In this document: positions 1 through 5,084 of the stretch, one piece after another | Position numbering within the stretch: position 1 is the first letter of the stretch | Layout of the letters: each line of letters starts with the position of its first letter | DNA from: Clostridiaceae bacterium | GTDB lineage: Bacteria > Bacillota > Clostridia > Oscillospirales > Acutalibacteraceae | Assembly (NCBI GenBank): GCA_904502215.1 | Contig: CAJGDQ010000084.1 | Coordinates: 1-5,084, forward strand | Direction of reading: 5' to 3' | Length of the DNA: 5,084 nucleotides | Notes under the pieces: model-generated | Seen by the model: the letters and a program-made list of their open reading frames with translations, nothing else | The model's database searches: none | Told to the model about the DNA's origin: nothing | Translations under genes and position numbers: made by a program

Positions 1-823
1 AGTTAGAATATATTTCATTTAAAGTATCGCCTGATATAAATCCTGTGAAAATAATATTGGGATTATCTTTCGCCATATCCTTAAGCATTTCCACATAGTC
101 ATCAGTATCACTGGTATCGCCTGCTATAACAAGCTTTTTATCGGTTGCAATTTTACTATATGCTTCGATAAGATAATGAATCCCTTTTTCAGCAGTTAGC
201 CTTGATACAATCGATATATATTCATCCTTTTCCAGAGAATATTTTTCCCTTATAAGCTCAGCTTCTTTTTTTACAGGGCAACTTATTCCGTTATGAATGA
301 TAACAGTTTCACGGTTATATGTTTCTTTGAAATAATCATAAGCTGCCTGACTCAGCACAATAACCTCATCAGCATATTTGGCAAGGATTTTTTCGCCGAA
401 TTTTATATATTTAGAAGCAAAACCCTTTCCCCATTTTTCTCTTTGCCAATCAAGTCCGTGGACCGTTGCCACGCATTTTTTGCCAAAAAGCTTGGGAATC
501 CATAATGCAGCACAAGGACCCTCTGCATGAAAATGAACAACATCATAATCCTTGAAAGCGGCAGCTATTGCTGCCGTAAAGGAAGCAATCATAGCTGCAA
601 GGCCTCTGAAATTAAGTGTCCAAGCGTTTTTAAGCTTCACGCCCTTATACATTTTATCATCAATAGTGCCAACATACTCATTCTCAACCTTATCGGAAGA
701 GCGGTTGTAACAGGTAACATCCAGCCCCATCTCAACCAACATCGGACAAAGAGTTGTCAAGACATTTTCAATGCCGCCTCTTCTCGAAGGAACAACCTTG
801 TGTCCAATCATAGCAACCTTCAT
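1..823 (-). CDS. GT4-family glycosyltransferase, N-terminal two thirds (cut by left edge)
   Basis: Reading the minus strand from the ATG at 823 gives an uninterrupted frame of 274 codons that runs off the left edge. The protein begins MKVAMIGHKVVPSRRGGIEN, the glycine-rich N-terminal loop of GT-B enzymes of the GT4 type (GHKxxPSRxGGIE). Further family features are VHFHAEGP near residue 96, VHGLDWQREKWG at 121-132, FGEKILAKYADEVIVLS at 142-158, HNGI at 177-180, and the start of the second Rossmann domain with VSRLTAEKGIHYLIEAY at 206-222. The C-terminal part, which should carry the E-x7-E donor-binding motif, lies outside the window. Known family role: a retaining transfer from a nucleotide sugar to a lipid-linked glycan at the cytoplasmic membrane face. 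The exact sugar cannot be read from sequence. The gene starts 21 nt after the stop of the sugar transferase. A GGAG site 8 nt before the ATG fixes the start. Two plus-strand frames over this stretch are shadows. Confidence 0.9.
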   Translation of the reverse strand, partial: MKVAMIGHKVVPSRRGGIENVLTTLCPMLVEMGLDVTCYNRSSDKVENEYVGTIDDKMYKGVKLKNAWTLNFRGLAAMIASFTAAIAAAFKDYDVVHFHAEGPCAALWIPKLFGKKCVATVHGLDWQREKWGKGFASKYIKFGEKILAKYADEVIVLSQAAYDYFKETYNRETVIIHNGISCPVKKEAELIREKYSLEKDEYISIVSRLTAEKGIHYLIEAYSKIATDKKLVIAGDTSDTDDYVEMLKDMAKDNPNIIFTGFISGDTLNEIYSN

Positions 824-831
824 TTTTTTCA

Positions 832-835
832 CTCC
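832..835 (-). promoter_or_regulatory. Ribosome binding site of the GT4 gene
   Basis: GGAG stands 8 nt upstream of the ATG at 823 in the context TTTGGAGTGAAAAAAATG. It sits in the only non-coding gap of the window (21 nt) and settles the start of the left-edge glycosyltransferase. Confidence 0.8.
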
Positions 836-844
836 AAATTTCAA

Positions 845-1525
845 TTAGCGACCTGTGGCCGTAAGCATAACTATCGGGGTTTTAAGCATAATTTTTATAT
901 CATTAAGATATGTTCTTGTTTGTATATACTCGATATCCATTTCAACCCATTCCTCAAAGGGAACATCATTTCTGTTTTCATGAATTTGCCAAGTGCAAGT
1001 AATACCGGGGGTTACAAGAAGACGTAATTTCTGATAATCGGTATAAAATGCAACTTCTCTCGGAAGAGGTGGTCTTGGACCTACAAGAGTCATATCGCCT
1101 TTAAAAACATTAAAGAATTGCATAAGTTCATCAAGAGAAAGCTTTCTTAGGAACTTACCAAATCTAGTCATTCTCGGGTCGTCCTTTATTTTGAATACAG
1201 GTCCATCCATCTCATTTTGTTTTATAAGTTCATCAAGCATCTTATCGGCGTTTGCTCGCATGGTTCTGAATTTATACATATAGAATTCCTTGCCGTGTCT
1301 GCCAACTCTTATTTGCTTATAGAACGGTCCTGCACTTGGGTCGTCAATCACGATTATAATTGCAATTATAATCATAAGCGGCAAAAAGAAGAGCAAAATC
1401 AAGGTTGCAAAAAAGATATCGAAAAGTCTTTTTTTCTTCCAATAGGAAGCATAAGATTTTTCAATTATCGCCTGCAACTTTTCTCTAGTTTTTTCATCAA
1501 CTTTATCGTGTTCAATATAAGGCAT
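845..1525 (-). CDS. Bacterial sugar transferase (undecaprenyl-phosphate phosphoglycosyltransferase), short monotopic form
   Basis: This 226-residue protein is a clear member of the bacterial sugar transferase family (WbaP C-terminal domain, PglC, CpsE type). These enzymes move a sugar-1-phosphate from a nucleotide sugar to polyprenyl phosphate and so start repeat-unit assembly. Visible features: basic KKKRLFD at 30-36; a single hydrophobic stretch at about 38-60 broken by Pro49, matching the re-entrant helix of monotopic enzymes; YKFRTMR at 84-90; the catalytic Asp132-Glu133 pair in KLSLDELMQFFNV; GDMTLVGPRPPLPREV at 143-158; PGITCTWQ at 173-180; and EEWVEMDIEYIQ at 191-202. It lacks the multi-helix N-terminal half of full-length WbaP. 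It has instead a charged extension of about 30 residues. The family and membrane placement are firm; the sugar (Gal, Glc, GalNAc or a diamino sugar) is not determinable. The ATG overlaps the upstream stop by one base (TAATG), and AGAAGGG lies 7 nt before it inside the end of the deacetylase gene. This suggests coupled translation. Confidence 0.95.
   Translation of the reverse strand: MPYIEHDKVDEKTREKLQAIIEKSYASYWKKKRLFDIFFATLILLFFLPLMIIIAIIIVIDDPSAGPFYKQIRVGRHGKEFYMYKFRTMRANADKMLDELIKQNEMDGPVFKIKDDPRMTRFGKFLRKLSLDELMQFFNVFKGDMTLVGPRPPLPREVAFYTDYQKLRLLVTPGITCTWQIHENRNDVPFEEWVEMDIEYIQTRTYLNDIKIMLKTPIVMLTATGR
1352..1373. repeat. Perfect 22-bp palindrome inside the sugar transferase gene
   Basis: The half-site GATTATAATTG is followed immediately by its exact reverse complement, giving an inverted repeat with no spacer. 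It falls in the codons for the Ile-rich membrane segment (IIAII, about residues 53-57) and can be explained by repeated ATT/ATA/ATC isoleucine codons around one GCA. It has no following T-run, so it is not a terminator. A binding-site role is possible but unsupported. Confidence 0.5.
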
Positions 1526-2382
1526 TACTGCACCCTTCTTTCCGTTATTTTCATAGCTGCATTAAATTCAATTTTTCTGTTTTTTGAAAAATAGAAATCT
1601 TCAAATACTATATTTTTATCTTCAAAATCCGTTTGGTTCTTATCTAAATAACCCGGATGGAACAAAACCTCTATATCCCTGTTATCTTTTTTTGCCAACT
1701 TTATATATTCGGGCAATATTTTACTCACTCTTTTTTCATCCATCTTTCCTGAAAAAAGTATTCCGAAAAAATGAGCAGTTGGGATTTTTAAATCTTTCAT
1801 CAACCCTTTATTTATAAGCCATAAAAATCTTAAAAGCCATTGTTTAATAAGGTTAATCAAGCTATATGTAAAATAAAGCGAAGGTGTTTTTATATATGGC
1901 AAAACAGGCTCAGCAGGGATTCTTAAATATTCAACCTTTATTTTTTCCTCTTTTAAAACCTTGATTAAGGCCTTAAATACCGATGGAATCATATGGGTAT
2001 GCTGATGACTGTCAACACAAAACTCCGCTCCCTCTGGCAAAAGCTTTTTAAAGAACAAAATTTGAGCCTTTATCTCCTTATAAATCTGCTCTTCAAACCT
2101 TTTTCGATTAAATAAACTTAATTTCAGCAATCCCCCGAAGGTATGTTTGAAATTACCCTTTTCATCTGATATCAAATCAATTTCAGTTGGGTTTGCCATA
2201 CATTTTCCTTCTACGAGGTTTAAATGAAGCGAAATTCTAATATCTTTTAGACTTAACAAATCAACCTCATCGAAGTTGGGAAAAACACTAACCTTATTTA
2301 ATACGCCCTCTTCTATACACCGCCTTATACGGCTTGTTGACACATCGTTAAGACCGTAATCATCAGCACAAAAATAAATCAC
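1525..2382 (-). CDS. YdjC/ChbG-type carbohydrate deacetylase
   Basis: The 285-residue product has the features of the YdjC/ChbG/HpnK family, metal-dependent enzymes that remove acetyl groups from N-acetylated sugars. The N-terminus carries CADDYGLN at 5-12, whose Asp7-Asp8 pair is the family's metal/catalytic Asp site. SLHLNLVEG at 51-59 provides the conserved His53. DSHQHTHMIPSVF at 124-136 provides the second His cluster (126, 128, 130). HFFGILFSG at 204-212 and LFHPGY at 240-245 match later family blocks. All expected metal-site residues appear present, and the length fits the usual 240-290, so it looks intact and active. No signal peptide or clear membrane anchor is seen, which implies a cytoplasmic enzyme. 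The start is GTG, directly abutting the TAA of the GtrII-like gene, with AGAAGGTG 8 nt upstream. From context I infer that it deacetylates a precursor or lipid-linked sugar of the surface glycan. The substrate is unknown, and a role like HpnK or chitooligosaccharide breakdown is less likely here. Confidence 0.88.
   Translation of the reverse strand: MIYFCADDYGLNDVSTSRIRRCIEEGVLNKVSVFPNFDEVDLLSLKDIRISLHLNLVEGKCMANPTEIDLISDEKGNFKHTFGGLLKLSLFNRKRFEEQIYKEIKAQILFFKKLLPEGAEFCVDSHQHTHMIPSVFKALIKVLKEEKIKVEYLRIPAEPVLPYIKTPSLYFTYSLINLIKQWLLRFLWLINKGLMKDLKIPTAHFFGILFSGKMDEKRVSKILPEYIKLAKKDNRDIEVLFHPGYLDKNQTDFEDKNIVFEDFYFSKNRKIEFNAAMKITERRVQ
1533..1539 (-). promoter_or_regulatory. Ribosome binding site of the sugar transferase gene, inside the deacetylase gene
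   Basis: AGAAGGG lies 7 nt before the ATG at 1525. It is formed by the Arg-Arg codons that end the deacetylase (RRVQ). Ribosomes finishing the deacetylase stop at the TAATG and could restart at once, which ties the output of the two enzymes together. Confidence 0.7.
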
Positions 2383-3951
2383 TTAATCTTCACCTTCTGA
2401 GCCAAGCTTAATAACCACTGTGTCCTCTATAACGGCAACGCAATCCTTAGAAGGCCACTTGCCCATAGTCTTCACATCTTCATTTTGAATAAGCTTTTTC
2501 TTTTCTTCCCCGCTAACAAAGTCATAATCCTTTTCGCAATAATCATTAAGAGCACTGCATAATACACTTTGTCCCACAGTTTCATCATCGGCACGAATAA
2601 TATATCCATCGGTGATTCCTGTAATATCAGGGGTTAGGTTAACGCTGTATTTATCGCTGTTTTCAAGAGCACCGATAACCAGAATTTTATCGCATTCCTC
2701 AGCCTCAGGAGTTTGTTCTATCCTATCGGCTATACGGATTAAAGCTCCGTAAGACTTTTCATAGGCAATCTGAGCCTTATGATAGCTAACATTTGAAATA
2801 ACAACCTGATTTGCAATTATAACCGTAGCTGTTAAGAATATAATCCAACATTTAACCTTACTATGCTTTTCTTTTTCATCTGCTCCCCTTTCATAAAGAA
2901 TAAGGAAGAAGAGATAAAATACCGAGTAACCCATAAGCATAAGGTTATGATAATCAATACCCGCATTCACAAAAGCTAATGCGCCCGCTCCAAACAAAAG
3001 CATAACGCTAAAAACAATCAGAGTGAAAATATTGGTGAATTTTTTATAAAGCTCGTTCTTAACTATGTATTTAATATAATGGGCAAGGGTGAACACAACA
3101 ACAAATGCATTAAGAATAACATATAAGCTAATTCCCTCTGAGATATCAAAGAAGCAGTTAATAAAAGTTTCCTTAATAACATATAAGGAGCCCGGCAAAT
3201 CAAATGATGATAATGAGGCTGTTGAGTTGATTCCCTGATAATCAAGCAACTCGGCAGAAAAAATACCAAGTAAAACTTTAAGTATAACAGCGTATACCGC
3301 CATTCCCGCAATTCCCGTTAAAATCATAAATAAACTTCTTTTAAGAATAAGCTTAAAGGGTGTTTTTTCATAAATGATTTTATCAATAAGCTTTAGAAGA
3401 ACCAGCATTATTGTTACGGTTATATACGCCTGATAAATACCTGTTGATAAAGCAATAAGCAGAACCGAAAGAATATACCTCGGTTTTTCACTAGTCATAA
3501 ACAAAGCCGCCAGTGTCGAGAAGAAAAATGCTATACTATAACCATCAGCCACATAGTTATACATCATTACCGAGGTAACCGTTGGGAAGCAAACTATAAC
3601 GGCACCAATTAAAAATGCGGTTAACTTTTTCTCAACATTAAGTATCTTGCAGATACAAACAGCGCTTAAAGCATGAAATACTATGGCTATAATACCGTTC
3701 AAAAATGGTAAATCATAAAAAGAACTGAAAGAACAAACAACCGGTAAAAACCATCTTCCAAGGGCTAGCATATTTTGGGAATCATATCTAAAAACCAATG
3801 AATCCCAGTTGGGAAGCCAGTTTGTTATCTTATACAAATGCGCCAACATTCCAACCAAGATTGCCGAAAAAAAGCAAATCTTCCAAGCAGGCAAAATATG
3901 TGAGTTAACCTTTTTTAACATTTTTTCAGGCAAACTTACCACTCCAACCAT
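2383..3951 (-). CDS. GtrII-like membrane glucosyltransferase (GT-C type) with C-terminal soluble domain
   Basis: This is a 522-residue polytopic membrane protein. Hydrophobic segments lie at about 22-40, 83-103, 107-124, 137-152, 159-188, 202-230, 273-293, 305-330, 337-353 and 367-386. A hydrophilic tail of about 135 residues follows (387-522, ending near KWPSKDCVAVIEDTVVIKLG). The stretch from NWD at 48-50 through YDSQNMLALGRWFLPVV at 56-72, and STGIYQAYI at 169-177, resemble the GtrII glucosyltransferase family as found in Firmicutes glycan clusters. Members of that family add glucose from a polyprenyl-phosphate donor on the outer membrane face. Asp50 and Asp58 in the first predicted outer loop are candidate catalytic acids (inference). 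An alternative is a Wzy-like polymerase, which I think less likely. Start: the ATG at 3951 gives the longest frame but overlaps the upstream gene by 16 nt and has no close ribosome site. A TTG at 3933 (residue 7) has GGAG 8 nt upstream and leaves a 2-nt gap, so it may be the true start. An ATG at residue 11 is also possible. Confidence 0.75.
   Translation of the reverse strand: MVGVVSLPEKMLKKVNSHILPAWKICFFSAILVGMLAHLYKITNWLPNWDSLVFRYDSQNMLALGRWFLPVVCSFSSFYDLPFLNGIIAIVFHALSAVCICKILNVEKKLTAFLIGAVIVCFPTVTSVMMYNYVADGYSIAFFFSTLAALFMTSEKPRYILSVLLIALSTGIYQAYITVTIMLVLLKLIDKIIYEKTPFKLILKRSLFMILTGIAGMAVYAVILKVLLGIFSAELLDYQGINSTASLSSFDLPGSLYVIKETFINCFFDISEGISLYVILNAFVVVFTLAHYIKYIVKNELYKKFTNIFTLIVFSVMLLFGAGALAFVNAGIDYHNLMLMGYSVFYLFFLILYERGADEKEKHSKVKCWIIFLTATVIIANQVVISNVSYHKAQIAYEKSYGALIRIADRIEQTPEAEECDKILVIGALENSDKYSVNLTPDITGITDGYIIRADDETVGQSVLCSALNDYCEKDYDFVSGEEKKKLIQNEDVKTMGKWPSKDCVAVIEDTVVIKLGSEGED
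2391..2398 (-). promoter_or_regulatory. Ribosome binding site supporting the GTG start of the deacetylase
   Basis: AGAAGGTG sits 8 nt before the GTG at 2382, inside the last codons of the GtrII-like gene, in the context AAGGTGAAGATTAAGTG. The encoded N-terminus (MIYFCADDYG) places the family's ADD motif at the expected distance from the start, which also supports GTG over any internal start. Confidence 0.7.
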
Positions 3952-4670
3952 TTAAATTTATGTAAAAACTTTCCATAAAGCTTATCATAAAGCTTAACAC
4001 CTATAATCCGCTTAACAAATAAGGTTCTTTTAGCGGTTGCCGATATCCAGGAAGCAGAAAAATGATGAATGGAATAGGTGTTTTTGGTTATTTTCTTCTT
4101 GCCCGTATAATATTTCATTGGGCAAAGAAAGTCTTCCGGCAACATCCTGATTCCCATAAAAATTTGATTTTTATTATTAATATCCATTCCAAGATTTAAT
4201 AAAACTTTTGTGTTTCTATCGGGGCAAGGAGTCAAGTCATAAGAGCCATCGGGAAGTATAAAGGGAATATCATCATAATCGGCAAGCATTGCGCCAACCG
4301 CTTCGTTCCCCTTTTCGCAAGCAAATCCAAGACCGGTTGAGATAACCCCGTTATCATCAAACCCCATATAACCGTTTTCTTCTATGAGTTTATCGATAGG
4401 TTTTATAAGCTCAACATCGGTATCAAAATAAACTCCGCCCTGCTCATATAAAACCTTAAGTCTCGCATAGTCGCTAACAAAGGCCCATTTGCCTGCTTCA
4501 TATGCTTGTTTGGCATATTTATTTTGGGTTATATCAAAATTCTCCTCGTTTATGCAAACGATTTTATACTGGGGGCAGTATTTCCTCCAGCTTTCAATAC
4601 ATTTTTCTGCAAGGCTTGGCATGCTGCCTTTTCCAAACCAGCAATAGTAAATCACCTTCGGAATACTCAT
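3936..4670 (-). CDS. GT32-like glycosyltransferase with DxD motif (capsular polysaccharide synthesis type)
   Basis: The 244-residue protein begins IPKVIYYCWFGKG, typical of the sugar-binding-region DxD glycosyltransferases (GT32/Och1-like, common in bacterial capsule loci). FVSDYARLKVLYEQGGVYFD at 64-83 leads into the metal and nucleotide-sugar binding motif Asp83-Thr-Asp85. TGLGFACEKGN follows at 112-122, and the C-terminal block HHFSASW at 202-208 completes the family pattern. There is no signal peptide or membrane helix, so it is a soluble or peripheral cytoplasmic enzyme. It is expected to add one sugar to the lipid-linked repeat unit; donor and linkage are not readable. The length is normal for the family and no key residue is missing. 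Its ATG overlaps the flippase stop as ATGA (4-nt overlap). AGGGGG (4682-4687) lies 11 nt upstream, inside the flippase's last codons. Its own 3' end overlaps or nearly touches the GtrII-like gene. Confidence 0.87.
   Translation of the reverse strand: MSIPKVIYYCWFGKGSMPSLAEKCIESWRKYCPQYKIVCINEENFDITQNKYAKQAYEAGKWAFVSDYARLKVLYEQGGVYFDTDVELIKPIDKLIEENGYMGFDDNGVISTGLGFACEKGNEAVGAMLADYDDIPFILPDGSYDLTPCPDRNTKVLLNLGMDINNKNQIFMGIRMLPEDFLCPMKYYTGKKKITKNTYSIHHFSASWISATAKRTLFVKRIIGVKLYDKLYGKFLHKFKWLEW
3942..3945 (-). promoter_or_regulatory. GGAG site that favours a TTG start (3933) for the GtrII-like gene
   Basis: GGAG occurs within the last codons of the GT32-like gene (TTGGAGTGGTAAG). It is 8 nt before a TTG at 3933, only 2 nt before an in-frame GTG at 3942's upstream neighbour codon, downstream of the ATG at 3951, and 20 nt before the ATG at 3921. 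Only the TTG has correct spacing. If used, the protein is 516 residues and the overlap with the upstream gene disappears. Confidence 0.5.
3974..3996. repeat. Short tandem repeat, two copies of CATAAAGCTTA at 12-bp spacing
   Basis: The 11-base unit occurs at 3974-3984 and again at 3986-3996, inside the 3' end of the GT32-like gene. The period of 12 is in frame and gives KLYDKLYGK at about residues 226-234. It looks like a small in-frame duplication near the C-terminus, outside the catalytic core, and has no evident regulatory meaning. Confidence 0.6.
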
Positions 4671-5084
4671 CGCTCTTTATTCCCCCTGCATAACTCTAAA
4701 ATAGTTTTAAAAGCCGACTTATTAAATAGGAAATTTACAAGCAAATATAATCCGATAATCCATATCGAATGAACAACTCCGTTTAATAATAGCTTTACAA
4801 AAGACATATTGCTAAAGGTATCAACGAAGAATATTATCATAACCAAAGCGAAAGCCAAGCTATTTAAAATGATGATTTTATATGTATTCATCTGGCTTCT
4901 GCCAAGAATCTTTTTATTGGAATAATAAATCGAAACTATTCCCCTGTAAACAAGAGCCGCTATTGTTCCAAGTATTGCACCGCAAATGCCCATATAAAAA
5001 ATTGCAACAACCGAAACCGAAATATTTATAACCATTTCGAAAATTGCATGGGAACGGGTTTTATCAAAATCTCCTGAATATTCG
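4667..5084 (-). CDS. Wzx-type oligosaccharide flippase (MOP/polysaccharide biosynthesis family), C-terminal end, cut by right edge
   Basis: The frame is open to the right edge, so the Met at 5035 is internal. Upstream codons still read EYSGDFDKTRSHAIFE before it. The visible 138 residues contain the pattern SGDFDKTRSHAIFEMVINIS followed by GICGAILGTIAALVYRG, which matches the C-terminal half of bacterial polysaccharide flippases. Hydrophobic segments are at about 17-31, 32-54, 69-88 and 96-121 of the fragment, with a basic loop (NKKILGRSQMN) between the second and third and a charged tail ending in RGNKER. Known role: moving undecaprenyl-diphosphate-linked repeat units from the cytoplasmic to the outer face of the membrane in Wzx/Wzy-dependent synthesis. 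Two thirds or more of the protein is missing, so assignment rests on the C-terminal pattern and the neighbourhood. The stop TGA overlaps the next gene's ATG (ATGA), indicating coupled translation. Confidence 0.82.
   Translation of the reverse strand, partial: EYSGDFDKTRSHAIFEMVINISVSVVAIFYMGICGAILGTIAALVYRGIVSIYYSNKKILGRSQMNTYKIIILNSLAFALVMIIFFVDTFSNMSFVKLLLNGVVHSIWIIGLYLLVNFLFNKSAFKTILELCRGNKER

Noticed and set aside
293..505. Plus-strand frame of 70 codons
   Set aside because: It lies antisense to the GT4 gene, has low-complexity Phe/Ile-rich composition and no family-like motif. The minus-strand reading is far better supported.
824..844. Promoter or terminator in the gap between the sugar transferase and GT4 genes
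   Set aside because: The gap is only 21 nt and is filled by the ribosome binding site; there is no hairpin with a T-run and no room for a -35/-10 pair.
527..1027. Plus-strand frame of 166 codons
   Set aside because: It spans the antisense of the GT4 start, the intergenic gap and the sugar transferase end. The composition is Asn/His/Ser-rich with no recognisable domain, so it is a shadow.
1217..1817. Plus-strand frames of 125 codons (1217-1594) and 77 codons (1584-1817)
   Set aside because: Both are antisense to well-identified enzymes (sugar transferase and deacetylase) and have no domain signal.
3063..3311. Minus-strand frame of 82 codons within the GtrII-like gene
   Set aside because: It is an alternative frame inside a long, continuous membrane-protein gene; its hydrophobic look comes from the surrounding codon composition.
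2383..3951. Wzy polymerase as the identity of the large membrane protein
   Set aside because: The GRWFLPVV and TGIYQAYI blocks and the soluble C-terminal domain fit the GtrII-like family better than Wzy, which normally has a large loop between late helices. Not fully excluded.
4502..4772. Plus-strand frames of 63 and 88 codons
   Set aside because: They are antisense to the GT32-like and flippase genes in two overlapping frames, with no motif or convincing ribosome site.

Overview
The window lies inside a surface-polysaccharide (capsule or exopolysaccharide) gene cluster. All six recognisable genes are on the minus strand, so transcription runs from the right edge to the left edge. The DNA is AT-rich. 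Ribosome binding sites are of the strong AGGGGG/GGAG/AGAAGGG type, and one start is GTG. The proteins resemble low-GC Firmicutes versions of their families, particularly the sugar transferase with its WQIxxxRN...FEEW block and the GHKxxPSRRGGIE glycosyltransferase. I infer a Clostridia-type bacterium, possibly from the gut. This is a judgement from sequence style and not a database result.

In transcription order (right to left) the genes are: (1) the C-terminal end of a Wzx/MOP-type oligosaccharide flippase, cut by the right edge; (2) a GT32-like small glycosyltransferase with a DxD motif; (3) a polytopic membrane protein of the GtrII glucosyltransferase type with a C-terminal soluble domain; (4) a YdjC/ChbG-type carbohydrate deacetylase; (5) a short bacterial sugar transferase (polyprenyl-phosphate phosphoglycosyltransferase), the likely priming enzyme; (6) the N-terminal two thirds of a GT4-type glycosyltransferase, cut by the left edge.

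The junctions are extremely tight: ATGA (4-nt overlap), a 16-nt overlap (or a 2-nt gap if a TTG start is used), TAA directly followed by GTG, TAATG (1-nt overlap), and a 21-nt gap. No intergenic stretch is long enough for a promoter or terminator and none was seen, so this is the interior of one operon with probable translational coupling.

A coherent working model follows. The sugar transferase loads the first sugar-phosphate on undecaprenyl phosphate. The GT4 and GT32-like enzymes extend it on the cytoplasmic face. The flippase moves the lipid-linked unit outward. The GtrII-like protein may add a side-branch sugar from a polyprenyl-phosphate donor on the outer face. The ChbG-like enzyme may remove an acetyl group from an N-acetylated sugar. 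No Wzy polymerase, chain-length regulator or nucleotide-sugar synthesis gene lies in the window. I see no RNA gene, mobile element, CRISPR array or clear sign of a novel system. The most interesting element is the deacetylase embedded and translationally packed between the GtrII-like gene and the priming transferase.
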